From NCBI GenBank assembly GCA_910586835.1, contig CAJUJU010000035.1, forward strand, positions 20,821 to 41,389: 20,569 nucleotides of DNA, written 5' to 3'. Within the stretch, counting starts at the first letter, position 1; every line of letters begins with the position of its first letter. The stretch is from an uncultured Acetatifactor sp. (GTDB lineage: Bacteria; Bacillota; Clostridia; Lachnospirales; Lachnospiraceae). Of this stretch, positions 14,246-20,569 are shown piece by piece. The notes under the pieces are model-generated. The model was not told the DNA's origin, searched no databases, and saw only the letters and a program-made list of their open reading frames with translations. The translations under genes and the position numbers were made by a program.

Positions 14246-15073
14246 ATGAAGGAATTTGCTGAAAGGTATGAGAAGATTCTGCAGTATCTGAAGACGCTTT
14301 CCGGTGAACAGGAGGCGTCGTCAGCACTTGACGAGATCAGCCATGAGTACCTGCAGCTGTTGATCAAGGGAGTCCATGCCCGTGAGACAAAAGAGGTGCT
14401 GGAGGCCACAAGGCAGATGGCGTACTTAAAGAGCGCCATGGAAAGGCATCTGGAGACAAAGGACGACGTATATTACCGCTTTCTGTATCGGGCGGGGGTC
14501 GGCGCAGGACAGTATAAGACAGGCGAGGCGTGGCTTTTGGAACAGGGAAACGCGGACAGCTTTGAACGGAATATGACGATTTTGTATGGACGAAGGCATA
14601 TACGCGACATTGTGGAGGCCGTTTATGCCAATCCCGGCATTCAGCACAAGGATCTGGCGGAGCTTGCGGGGGTGAAAGCGAATTATCTGACGCAGCTGGC
14701 GGCTTCCCTGACGGAGGCGGGCTGCCTGTACCGATACGGCACAAAAAAATGCACCTACTACGAACTGACGCTGCAGGGAAAGGAGTATGTCAGGAAAAAC
14801 CTGCCCGCCAAGAAGGAAATGCCGGAGGGACGAAGAGGTGACAGGATGTACTATGAGGCGCTGGAGGCCGAGTTGGAGACTCTGAAGGCTGAGTGGGAGA
14901 CGCCGAAGGAGCGGAATCCGAAGATGTTCCCGGATATTCCGGAAACAATAAAGAAGAAGGAAGTTGAAAAGATACTTGATTTTTCCGCGCTGGCGGAACA
15001 AAGGCGTAATAAGCGGGACGGCGGAGAAAACAAGAAGAAAGACTGGCTGGAAGAAAGTGTGTTGGCCGAGTGA
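14246..15073 (+). CDS. Winged-helix (MarR-like) protein of the nitrilase operon
   Basis: 275 residues. The middle (about 115-186) is a winged helix: RRHIRDIVEAVYANPG, then KDLAELAGVKANYLTQLAAS with the recognition helix, then AGCLYRYGTKKCTYYELTLQG as the wing, similar to MarR/ArsR-type DNA-binding domains. The ~110 residues before it are helical, and the C-terminus (200-275) is highly charged and probably coiled. Start: AGGAGG at 14231-14236 abuts an ATG at 14237 but is 9 bases from ATG 14246, so the latter is preferred. It lies between the nitrilase gene (36-bp gap) and a helical protein gene (23 bp). It could regulate the operon or act as a DNA-binding partner; the sequence does not distinguish these. 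Confidence 0.7.
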   Translation: MKEFAERYEKILQYLKTLSGEQEASSALDEISHEYLQLLIKGVHARETKEVLEATRQMAYLKSAMERHLETKDDVYYRFLYRAGVGAGQYKTGEAWLLEQGNADSFERNMTILYGRRHIRDIVEAVYANPGIQHKDLAELAGVKANYLTQLAASLTEAGCLYRYGTKKCTYYELTLQGKEYVRKNLPAKKEMPEGRRGDRMYYEALEAELETLKAEWETPKERNPKMFPDIPETIKKKEVEKILDFSALAEQRRNKRDGGENKKKDWLEESVLAE

Positions 15074-15096
15074 GCAGGGGTGGAACAGGAGAAGCG

Positions 15097-15705
15097 ATGG
15101 AAGAGCTAATTAAATTAATCGGTGAGATGAAACAGGCGGATCAGGAATGGGATGCGCGGGAGAATCTTTCGGAGATCGAAGGAGAAGAGGTAAAGGAAGG
15201 AACCAATTTTTTGATCAGCGTGACCAGGGAACTGATCAGGAATCATTCGGAGGCGGAGCTGGCGGATATCCGCGGGGCAATGGGAAACGACCGGTTGTAC
15301 GACTCCCTGGTTCAGGTGTCGGAGAAGACCCTCAGACATTATCGTGCCTGGGAGCTTGTGCGTAATCTGGAGAAAGACAACCCGGAAATGGTTGAAATTT
15401 TGCTTCAGAACGTGATGGATAAGTATGTGGCGCGTCTGGAATTTGATTTTCAGGAGACCAACGAGTTGTACGGGGTGGAGGATCAGGATGTTTTTTACGA
15501 GACGTTGAGAAGCTGTGACAAGTTGGTGGAGTACTATGTCTGCAGACATTATTCCAGAAAAGAAATCATCAGCGACCTGATGGAGGAGACAGAGGTTCAG
15601 AAGGAGACGGCGGATATTTTGGCGGAACTCATCGAAAAAAATTATGACAGGCTGCAGCGGAATGTGCTGATAGATCTGCTGGCAAAGAAAAACAGAAAGT
15701 ACTGA
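15097..15705 (+). CDS. Uncharacterised helical protein of the nitrilase operon
   Basis: 202 residues, almost entirely predicted helix and acidic, beginning MEELIKLIGEMKQADQEWDA. No known domain was recognised. Distinct stretches include RELIRNHSEAELADIRGAMG, FDFQETNELYGVEDQDVFYE and YVCRHYSRKEIISDLMEET, the last resembling a small helix-turn-helix. It has no membrane segments or signal peptide. ATG 15097 has AGGAGA (15087-15092) four bases upstream; a GTG at 15070 overlapping the previous stop would add nine residues and is less likely. It sits between the winged-helix gene and the aldo/keto reductase (28-bp gap), so it is probably co-transcribed with both. Its constant company would be the best clue to function. 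Confidence 0.6.
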   Translation: MEELIKLIGEMKQADQEWDARENLSEIEGEEVKEGTNFLISVTRELIRNHSEAELADIRGAMGNDRLYDSLVQVSEKTLRHYRAWELVRNLEKDNPEMVEILLQNVMDKYVARLEFDFQETNELYGVEDQDVFYETLRSCDKLVEYYVCRHYSRKEIISDLMEETEVQKETADILAELIEKNYDRLQRNVLIDLLAKKNRKY

Positions 15706-15733
15706 TCGTCGGATCAGAGGAAAGGAAGCAGGA

Positions 15734-16876
15734 ATGCGTTACAGAAGACTGGGAAAAACGGAACTGATGGTAAGTGAGATCGGCCTGGGCGGCGAGTGGC
15801 TTGAGCGAATGGAGCTGGAGGGCTGCCGGGCAATTATCAATGCCTGTGAGGAGCAGGGAATCAATATTCTGGACTGTTGGATGTCCGAGCCCAACGTGAG
15901 GACGGCCATTGGGGAATGCATTAAGGACAGTCGTGAGAGGTGGTATATTCAGGGGCATATCGGCTCCACCTGGCAGAACGGGCAGTATGTGCGGACGAGG
16001 GAGCTTTCCAGGGTTCGGGAAGCCTTTGAGGATCTGCTGACAAGACTGCAGACTGACTACATAGATCTGGGTATGATTCATTATGTGGATTCCGAGAAGG
16101 AATGGGACGAGATTGTGAGCGGGCCTTTTTTGGCGTATGTGAGGGAACTGAAGGAAAAGGGAGTGATCCGGCACATCGGGCTGAGCACCCACAATCCCAG
16201 GGTGGCAAAGAAGGCAGCGCTTTCGGGAGAGATTGAGATGATGCTGTTTTCCGTCAATCCGGCCTTTGATCTGGTGCCGCCCACGGAAAACCTGGACGAC
16301 TACTTTGCGGAGGAGTATGACGCGTCCCTGGCGGGAATGGATCCGGAGCGGGCGGAGCTTTACAGAATCTGTGAAGGACAGGATGTGGGAATCACGGTGA
16401 TGAAGGGCTATGCGGGCGGACGCCTGTTCCATGAAAAGACGTCTCCCTTCGGCGTGGCGCTGACGCCGGTTCAGTGCATTCATTACGCGTTGACGAGACC
16501 GGCGGTGGCCAGCATCATGGCGGGCTTTTCGGAGGTACAGCATGTGCTGGACGCTGTGGGCTACGAGACTGCCGCGGAGGAGGAAAAGGACTATGCCAGC
16601 GTGTTGGCATCCGCGCCCCGGCATGCCTTCGGCAAAAAGTGTATGTACTGCAATCACTGCAAGCCCTGTCCTGCGGACATCGACATCGCCATGGTGAACA
16701 AGCTCTATGATCTGGCGGTGATGCAGGACTTTGTGCCCGATTCCGTCAGAGCTCATTATCAGGCGTTGGAGAAAAATGCATCCGACTGTATCGCATGCGG
16801 CAGCTGTGAGACCAGATGTCCCTTTGGCGTGGATATCGTGGAGCGGATGAAAAAGGCGAGAGAGCTCTTTGGCTGA
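15734..16876 (+). CDS. Aldo/keto reductase-fold protein with C-terminal 4Fe-4S domain
   Basis: 380 residues. The N-terminal ~290 form an aldo/keto reductase barrel: YRRLGKTELMVSEIGLGG (3-20), GINILDCW with Asp47, DYIDLGMIHYVD with His116, GVIRHIGLSTHNP and GITVMKGYAGG. The C-terminus has two ferredoxin-type motifs, Cys303/306/309/312 and Cys352/355/358/362-Pro, enough for two 4Fe-4S clusters. The usual catalytic Tyr is absent (DCWMSEP replaces DxxxxYGxSE), and the catalytic Lys position reads YIQGH. The canonical NADPH carbonyl chemistry is therefore doubtful, as in other ferredoxin-tailed clostridial members. It may pass electrons through its clusters. AAAGGAAGCAGGA precedes ATG 15734. Last gene of the nitrilase operon, converging on aroA with a 20-bp gap. 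Confidence 0.85.
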   Translation: MRYRRLGKTELMVSEIGLGGEWLERMELEGCRAIINACEEQGINILDCWMSEPNVRTAIGECIKDSRERWYIQGHIGSTWQNGQYVRTRELSRVREAFEDLLTRLQTDYIDLGMIHYVDSEKEWDEIVSGPFLAYVRELKEKGVIRHIGLSTHNPRVAKKAALSGEIEMMLFSVNPAFDLVPPTENLDDYFAEEYDASLAGMDPERAELYRICEGQDVGITVMKGYAGGRLFHEKTSPFGVALTPVQCIHYALTRPAVASIMAGFSEVQHVLDAVGYETAAEEEKDYASVLASAPRHAFGKKCMYCNHCKPCPADIDIAMVNKLYDLAVMQDFVPDSVRAHYQALEKNASDCIACGSCETRCPFGVDIVERMKKARELFG

Positions 16877-16896
16877 GGCAGACGGTACGGCGGCAG

Positions 16897-18267
16897 TTAC
16901 CGATAGCGTCCGGTGATTTCCTCCAGCACATCGAAGTATCCTTCGAAGGTTTTGCGGCAGCAGCCGGGGTTGGCAATGGCGATTCCCGGGCTGCGCAGGC
17001 CGATGAGAGAGAAGCCCATGGCCATGCGGTGGTCGTCATAGGTTTCCACGGTGCAGGGCCGGGGAGTACCCGGGTAAACAGTGATGCTGTCCCGGGTGCT
17101 CTCACAGCGGATCCCCATTTTGTGAAGCTCCGCGGTGATGGCGGCGATGCGGTCGCTCTCCTGATGACGGATGTGCCCGATGCCGGTGATGACGGTGGGG
17201 CCGTCCGCGAAGGGAGCCATGGCTGCCAGCGTGATGGCTTGGTCGGAGAAGGCGGACAGATCTGCAGTCACACCGTGAAAGGTGTCGCCTGCGGGAGGTT
17301 CTGCAAGGACTCCGTAATCCGTGTCGGAGACGGTGCAGCCCATCTGCTCCAGAATTCCGAAGAAGGCGGTGTCTCCCTGGAGGGAATCCGGATTCCGGTG
17401 GATGTTCGGCACGGTCACGGGGATGCCAAGCAGAGGGCTCATGGCATAGAAGTAGCAGGCTGCTGACATGTCCGGCTCAACCTGATAGTCCAGGGCGGTA
17501 TAGCGCTGGCCGGCGGCTACCAGGTAGCCATAGGGGCGGGTACTGTCTGCGCAGCCGGGGCAGTCATGGTTATCCGTATTTCCCGCACGATCATACAGCG
17601 GCCGGGCCGTTACGCCGAACTGTTTCATCATTTTCACGGTCATATCCACATAAGCCATGCCGTGGGAGCCCTCCAGCAGGGTGGTAAACGGATGCTCTGA
17701 CAGGCAGGAGGAGATGAGCAGAGCGCTGAGAAACTGGCTGCTGGCGTCTATGTTTACAGTGATTTGGTCTTCGGCAAAGCCGTGTCCCGTGAGGGTAAAG
17801 GGAAAGTGTCCTTCCGCTCCGTCATATCGGATCTCACAGCCCAGCTTCTTCAGGGACTCCAACAGGGGAGCCATGGGCCGCCTGCGCATCTGCTCGGAGG
17901 CGTCCAGGTGATAGATCCCCTGTGACAGACCCAGCCAGGCAGACAGAAATCTTGCGGCGGTTCCGGCACTTCCCACATACAGATCTGCCGCGGGCCGGGG
18001 GAGCTTTCCGCCCAGCCCTTTCAGAGTGATGATCCGTTCTGCCTCGTTCACGTCCGTCTCAAACCCGAGACTTTGAATGCAGCTGAGAAAATGCCTGGAG
18101 TCGTCGGAGAAAAGGACATCCCGCAGCGTGGAGGAGCCCTCCGCCAGAGAAGCCAGGAGCAGGGCCCGGTTTGTGATGCTTTTTGAGCCGGGAACACGGA
18201 TATCCAGTCCGTCCGTTTGCCGGTTGATTTTATCGTAAATACAGGGAACAGCATAGATGTTTTCCAT
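16897..18267 (-). CDS. aroA: 3-phosphoshikimate 1-carboxyvinyltransferase (EPSP synthase)
   Basis: 456 residues; transfers enolpyruvate from PEP to shikimate-3-phosphate, step six of the shikimate pathway. Signatures: RVPGSKSITNRALLLAS (24-40, Lys29 and Ser30 for PEP and S3P), VGSAGTAARFLSA (98-110, the PEP/glyphosate loop, here GSAGTA rather than LGNAGTA), EQMRRRPM, DASSQFLSALL, VETYDDHRMAMGFSL and NPGCCRKTFEGYFD. It is slightly longer than the usual ~430 residues because of an insertion around RPLYDRAGNTDNHDCPGCAD. ATG 18267 begins MENIY; the ribosome binding site is weak (AAAGG 13 bases upstream). No other aromatic-pathway gene is adjacent. It is transcribed from a promoter back-to-back with that of cysK. 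Confidence 0.93.
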   Translation of the reverse strand: MENIYAVPCIYDKINRQTDGLDIRVPGSKSITNRALLLASLAEGSSTLRDVLFSDDSRHFLSCIQSLGFETDVNEAERIITLKGLGGKLPRPAADLYVGSAGTAARFLSAWLGLSQGIYHLDASEQMRRRPMAPLLESLKKLGCEIRYDGAEGHFPFTLTGHGFAEDQITVNIDASSQFLSALLISSCLSEHPFTTLLEGSHGMAYVDMTVKMMKQFGVTARPLYDRAGNTDNHDCPGCADSTRPYGYLVAAGQRYTALDYQVEPDMSAACYFYAMSPLLGIPVTVPNIHRNPDSLQGDTAFFGILEQMGCTVSDTDYGVLAEPPAGDTFHGVTADLSAFSDQAITLAAMAPFADGPTVITGIGHIRHQESDRIAAITAELHKMGIRCESTRDSITVYPGTPRPCTVETYDDHRMAMGFSLIGLRSPGIAIANPGCCRKTFEGYFDVLEEITGRYR

Positions 18268-18316
18268 AGTTGATGAGAGCCTTTCTGTAGGAGACCGATT
18301 GTGTTATTTCCTGCTC

Positions 18317-18345
18317 ATTGTAGTACGATACCTGGGAAAAGTAAA
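18317..18345 (-). promoter_or_regulatory. Promoter of aroA
   Basis: Minus strand: TTTACT (18345-18340), 17-bp spacer, TACAAT (18322-18317). It starts about 21 bp from the divergent cysK promoter, so one regulator could affect both. Confidence 0.5.
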
Positions 18346-18365
18346 GGGGAGCCTTTGAAACGGGA

Positions 18366-18427
18366 TTGACAAACGGAAGATTCCGGCGTAAGATGCAGGT
18401 TATAAAACCTATCGGAACAGTAGGAAA
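18366..18427 (+). promoter_or_regulatory. cysK-rrf2 promoter with candidate Rrf2 operator
   Basis: TTGACA (18366-18371), 17-bp spacer, TAAGAT (18389-18394). Just downstream, over the start site, is an imperfect palindrome with arms CCTA (18408-18411) and TAGG (18421-18424) around TCGGAACAG, flanked by A-rich bases. This resembles Rrf2-family (CymR/IscR-type) sites. A hairpin TTTGGC/GCCAAA (18451-18473) lies in the leader before the cysK ribosome binding site. Repression by the Rrf2 protein encoded two genes downstream is inferred. Confidence 0.55.
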
Positions 18428-18493
18428 TCCAGAACAGCGGGATATCAAATTTTGGCTTGTTATGCCTGCCAAAGGGTGGAAAGGGGCATCAGT

Positions 18494-19432
18494 ATGGGAA
18501 AAATATATGCAAGCGCCACGGAGTTGATCGGTCATACTCCTTTGCTTGAGATAAAAAATTTTGCCGCGGAGGCCGGAATCGAGGATGTGACCCTTCTGGC
18601 AAAGGTGGAGTTTTTTAATCCGGCGGGGAGCGTAAAGGACAGGGTTGCATTGGCCATGATTGAGGATGCGGAAAAAAAGGGGATTTTAAAGCCCGGCGCT
18701 GCGATTATTGAGCCCACCTCCGGCAATACGGGGATCGGGCTGGCAAGCGTGGCAGCCGCCAGAGGCTACCGCACTGTCCTGACTCTTCCGGAGACCATGA
18801 GCGTGGAGAGAAGAACGCTTCTCGGCGCTTATGGGGCAGAGCTGGTGCTGACAGACGGAGAAAAGGGGATGCAGGGAGCCATTGAGAGGGCGGAGGAGCT
18901 GCAGAAGGAGATTCCCGGCTCCGTGATTCTGGGGCAGTTTGACAACCCTGCAAATCCGGCGGCACATGCGGCCTCTACCGGTCCGGAAATCTGGGAGGAT
19001 ACGGAGGGAAGGGTGGATCTTTTTGTGGCGGGAGTGGGCACCGGCGGAACCATCACCGGAATCGGAGTTTATCTGAAGTCCCGGAAGCCCGGGGTGCAGG
19101 TGATAGCGGTGGAGCCTGCGGATTCGCCTGTGCTTTCCGGCGGACAGCCCGGCGCTCACGGTCTTCAGGGCATCGGCGCGGGATTTGTTCCGTCCATATT
19201 GAATACGCAGGTATATGACGAAGTAATTGGTGTGACTGTGGAGGATGCCTATGCTATGGGCAGGCTGCTGGCCCGCAGAGAGGGGATTCTGGTGGGAATT
19301 ACCTCCGGGGCGGCGCTGGACGCGGCAGTGCGGCTGGCAAGGCGGCCGGAAAACAGGGGAAAGACCATTGTGGTGCTGCTTCCCGATTCCGGCGACAGAT
19401 ATCTTTCCACGCCGATGTTTTCACAGGAGTGA
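18494..19432 (+). CDS. cysK: Cysteine synthase A (O-acetylserine sulfhydrylase)
   Basis: 312-residue PLP enzyme that makes cysteine from O-acetylserine and sulfide. Signatures: IGHTPLLE (10-17), NPAGSVKDR with the PLP-binding Lys, EPTSGNTGIGLA, the phosphate loop AGVGTGGTITGIG, VIAVEPADSP, GIGAGFVP, and GITSGAALDAA, all in the CysK order. The C-terminus ends at DSGDRYLSTPMFSQE, as in typical CysK. ATG 18494 follows AGGGG with a 7-base spacer; an upstream in-frame start at 18452 overlaps a leader hairpin and is unlikely. It forms an operon with the Rrf2 regulator 30 bp downstream, behind a strong promoter with a likely operator, so expression should follow sulfur or cysteine status. Confidence 0.93.
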   Translation: MGKIYASATELIGHTPLLEIKNFAAEAGIEDVTLLAKVEFFNPAGSVKDRVALAMIEDAEKKGILKPGAAIIEPTSGNTGIGLASVAAARGYRTVLTLPETMSVERRTLLGAYGAELVLTDGEKGMQGAIERAEELQKEIPGSVILGQFDNPANPAAHAASTGPEIWEDTEGRVDLFVAGVGTGGTITGIGVYLKSRKPGVQVIAVEPADSPVLSGGQPGAHGLQGIGAGFVPSILNTQVYDEVIGVTVEDAYAMGRLLARREGILVGITSGAALDAAVRLARRPENRGKTIVVLLPDSGDRYLSTPMFSQE

Positions 19433-19462
19433 GGCGGAATTCTTCAGGATCCGGGGGGTTTT

Positions 19463-19888
19463 ATGAAAATTTCCACAAAGGGCAGATATGCGGTGCGGGT
19501 CATGCTGGACCTTGCGCTGAATGACAGGGGAGCATGTATTAAGGTTAAGGAGATCGCCGCAAGGCAGGAGATATCGGAGAAATATCTGGAACAGATCATC
19601 GCGGTGCTGAACAGGGCGGGTTATGTGAAGAGTGCCCGGGGAGCGCAGGGAGGGTATCGTCTTGCCAGGGCCCCGGAGGAATACACGGTGGGTATGATCC
19701 TGCGTCTGACGGAGGGCTCCATGGCTCCGGTGGCATGTCTGGAGGAGGGAGCGCCGGAGTGTGCACGCTGCAGCACCTGTGATACCCTTGGGGTCTGGAA
19801 GGAGCTGTATCAGGCGGTGAACAGCGTGATTGACAAGGTGACACTGGCAGATCTGATGAAAAAGAAGGAGCCGCCTTTTCCTGACTGA
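19463..19888 (+). CDS. Rrf2-family transcriptional regulator (IscR/CymR-like)
   Basis: 141 residues. N-terminal winged helix typical of Rrf2: MKISTKGRYAVRVMLDLA, then KEIAARQEISEKYLEQII (recognition helix) and SARGAQGGYRLAR (wing). Cysteines at 92, 100, 103 and 106 (ACLEEGAPECARCSTCD) lie where IscR binds its Fe-S cluster, so this may be a cluster-sensing member rather than a CymR that works through CysK contact. The pairing with cysK supports a role in cysteine or Fe-S control either way. ATG 19463 is preceded by GGGGGG four bases away, a short spacing. It probably binds the palindrome at 18405-18427 (inference). No isc/suf genes follow. Confidence 0.85.
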   Translation: MKISTKGRYAVRVMLDLALNDRGACIKVKEIAARQEISEKYLEQIIAVLNRAGYVKSARGAQGGYRLARAPEEYTVGMILRLTEGSMAPVACLEEGAPECARCSTCDTLGVWKELYQAVNSVIDKVTLADLMKKKEPPFPD

Positions 19889-20074
19889 ATACCGGATTCC
19901 ATCGGCCGAAGGCATTTGATTGTGGACGATATGACGTTTTCACATTTGAAAGAAGCGGCAGCTTTGGCGGATGATTTCGTGCGGAATCTACTTTCCCGGA
20001 TTTTGCATGGGGAAGTTTCAGGCGTTCCCCTGTATCAGGGAACAAATAAAAATGGAAAAACGGAGGTCACTATT

Positions 20075-20314
20075 ATGGAACAGAAACTATCCCGGGAAGA
20101 ACTTGTTGATTTAGTGGAAACAATTATGAGCGTGCATGATAAAAAGACCGGAAGGTTATTGACAGAAGAAGAACATCATGCATTAGTGGTGAAATTCAAA
20201 AAATCAATTAATCATCCGGGCGGGAGCGATTTAATCTATTATCCAGAATTGGTTGGTCTGCCTCATGAGCCAACCGTTGATGAAATTGTTGACTTGGCGA
20301 CAAGGGGCATATAA
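20075..20314 (+). CDS. Colicin-E/pyocin-type bacteriocin immunity protein
   Basis: 79 residues. HPGGSDLIYYPELVG (47-61) closely matches the DNase-binding helix III motif of colicin E immunity proteins (HPSGSDLIYYP in Im9, at nearly the same positions), with the key Asp and the two Tyr present. The four-helix Im fold is about 85 residues, so the length fits. Such proteins bind and block the HNH nuclease domain of their partner toxin. ATG 20075 is chosen because CGGAGGTC lies 8-13 bases upstream; the frame is open back to 19916, but those residues do not match the family. The AT-rich composition differs from the cysK-rrf2 operon. No HNH nuclease gene is visible beside it; it may be an orphan immunity gene or the toxin may be outside the window. 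Confidence 0.8.
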   Translation: MEQKLSREELVDLVETIMSVHDKKTGRLLTEEEHHALVVKFKKSINHPGGSDLIYYPELVGLPHEPTVDEIVDLATRGI

Positions 20315-20371
20315 TTGAGGGGGCAGTCATTTGACCCGTTTACGGGTGAGCCAGTAAAACAAAGCAAGTAA
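20315..20371 (+). other. Possible 18-codon remnant frame
   Basis: Directly after the immunity stop codon, a TTG-initiated frame reads LRGQSFDPFTGEPVKQSK and stops at TAA 20369-20371. The text DPFTGEP looks protein-like rather than random and could be a leftover of a larger gene. No further support. Confidence 0.2.
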
Positions 20372-20440
20372 GAAGAGCCCTTTCGGGCTCAGCAGAGAAA
20401 TGATGCTGCGGCTGGTGAGCTTTCAAGGGTCTTTAGACCC
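20334..20440 (+). other. Cluster of three short perfect hairpins
   Basis: ACCCG-TTTA-CGGGT (20334-20347), GAGCCC-TTTC-GGGCTC (20375-20390) and GGGTC-TTTA-GACCC (20427-20440) lie within 107 bp, all with four-base TTTR/TTTC loops. None is followed by a clear T-tract. They lie between the immunity gene and a convergent gene end, so they may act as transcript ends or stabilisers. Confidence 0.4.
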
Positions 20441-20464
20441 GTTGCAGGTGGTTATGATCTGAAT

Positions 20465-20569
20465 TCAGAACGCAATGTCTTTATAAGAAATTGTGGCAAT
20501 GGTTTCGTTTTTCAGGCGGACACCGATTCCGTTATCATCCAGATCCTCTCCGCCCCATATTCTTGAGAA
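20465..20569 (-). CDS. C-terminus of an unidentified protein (partial)
   Basis: A minus-strand frame enters from the right edge and ends at TGA 20467-20465. Its last 34 residues include RIWGGEDLDDNGIGVRLKN and ETIATISYKDIAF. The composition and the pattern of alternating hydrophobic residues look like a real beta-rich C-terminal domain, more so than the plus-strand frame over the same bases. I do not recognise the family. It would converge on the immunity gene. Confidence 0.4.
   Translation of the reverse strand, partial: FSRIWGGEDLDDNGIGVRLKNETIATISYKDIAF

Noticed and set aside
15629..16756. 375-codon minus-strand open frame
   Set aside because: Antisense of the aldo/keto reductase, rich in His/Arg/Leu as expected of a shadow frame.
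16877..16896. Terminator between aldo/keto reductase and aroA
   Set aside because: Only a 4-bp stem (ACCG/CGGT) near 16908-16923 was found and it lies within aroA, with no T-tract.
16816..17466. 216-codon plus-strand open frame
   Set aside because: Antisense of aroA and overlapping the reductase end; no domain signature.
19889..20074. N-terminal extension of the immunity protein back to 19916
   Set aside because: The 53 extra residues do not match the immunity family, and the ribosome binding site just before 20075 explains the shorter start; nothing else was recognised in this gap.

Overview
The window reads like chromosome of a gut-type Bacillota bacterium, most likely Lachnospiraceae (inference). 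The support is moderately GC-rich coding DNA, AGGAGG-type ribosome binding sites, TTGACA/TATAAT-like promoters, and a gene mix (Rpn-family nuclease, LacI-controlled sugar operon, clostridial-type carbamate kinase, ferredoxin-tailed aldo/keto reductase, Rrf2-cysK pair) familiar from that family. No rRNA, tRNA or CRISPR array was seen.

Left edge (1-1715): the 3' part of a diversity-generating retroelement (DGR). It holds the last codons of a variable protein, a ~179-bp near-repeat shared with a template-repeat-like segment, a DGR-type reverse transcriptase with a YMDD active site, and an intrinsic terminator. It abuts a GH30 glycosidase gene that has lost its 5' part (1745-2398), so the retroelement or its carrier probably landed in or next to that gene.

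Region 2582-9176: a LacI-type regulator diverges from an operon encoding a fucose/arabinose-isomerase-like enzyme, the two halves of a split transketolase, an FGGY sugar kinase and an overlapping signal peptidase II. The isomerase, kinase and split transketolase fit the published apulose-4-phosphate transketolase route for D-apiose; the substrate is inferred. A carbamate kinase with an altered N-terminal loop converges on this operon. Its upstream region has a good promoter followed by a ~138-nt leader that folds into two units.

Region 10347-12481: a decayed accessory patch with the 3' end of a tyrosine integrase, an unidentified interrupted frame, a 5'-truncated AbiEii-type toxin gene, a cut-short small ORF, and an intact Rpn-family nuclease. 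The nuclease is preceded by a ~220-nt structured leader with a possible pseudoknot.

Region 12839-16876: a tight set of four genes with its own promoter. It comprises a nitrilase-fold protein with a new-looking N-terminal region and a six-cysteine tail, a winged-helix protein, an unrecognised helical protein, and an aldo/keto reductase carrying two 4Fe-4S motifs but lacking the usual catalytic Tyr and Lys. The first three look like an undescribed functional unit and are the best candidate for a new system here.

Right part (16897-20569): aroA (EPSP synthase) diverges from cysK-rrf2, which has a strong promoter and a likely Rrf2 operator. Next comes a colicin-E-type immunity protein with no visible toxin gene, a cluster of three small hairpins, and the C-terminus of an unidentified minus-strand gene running off the edge.
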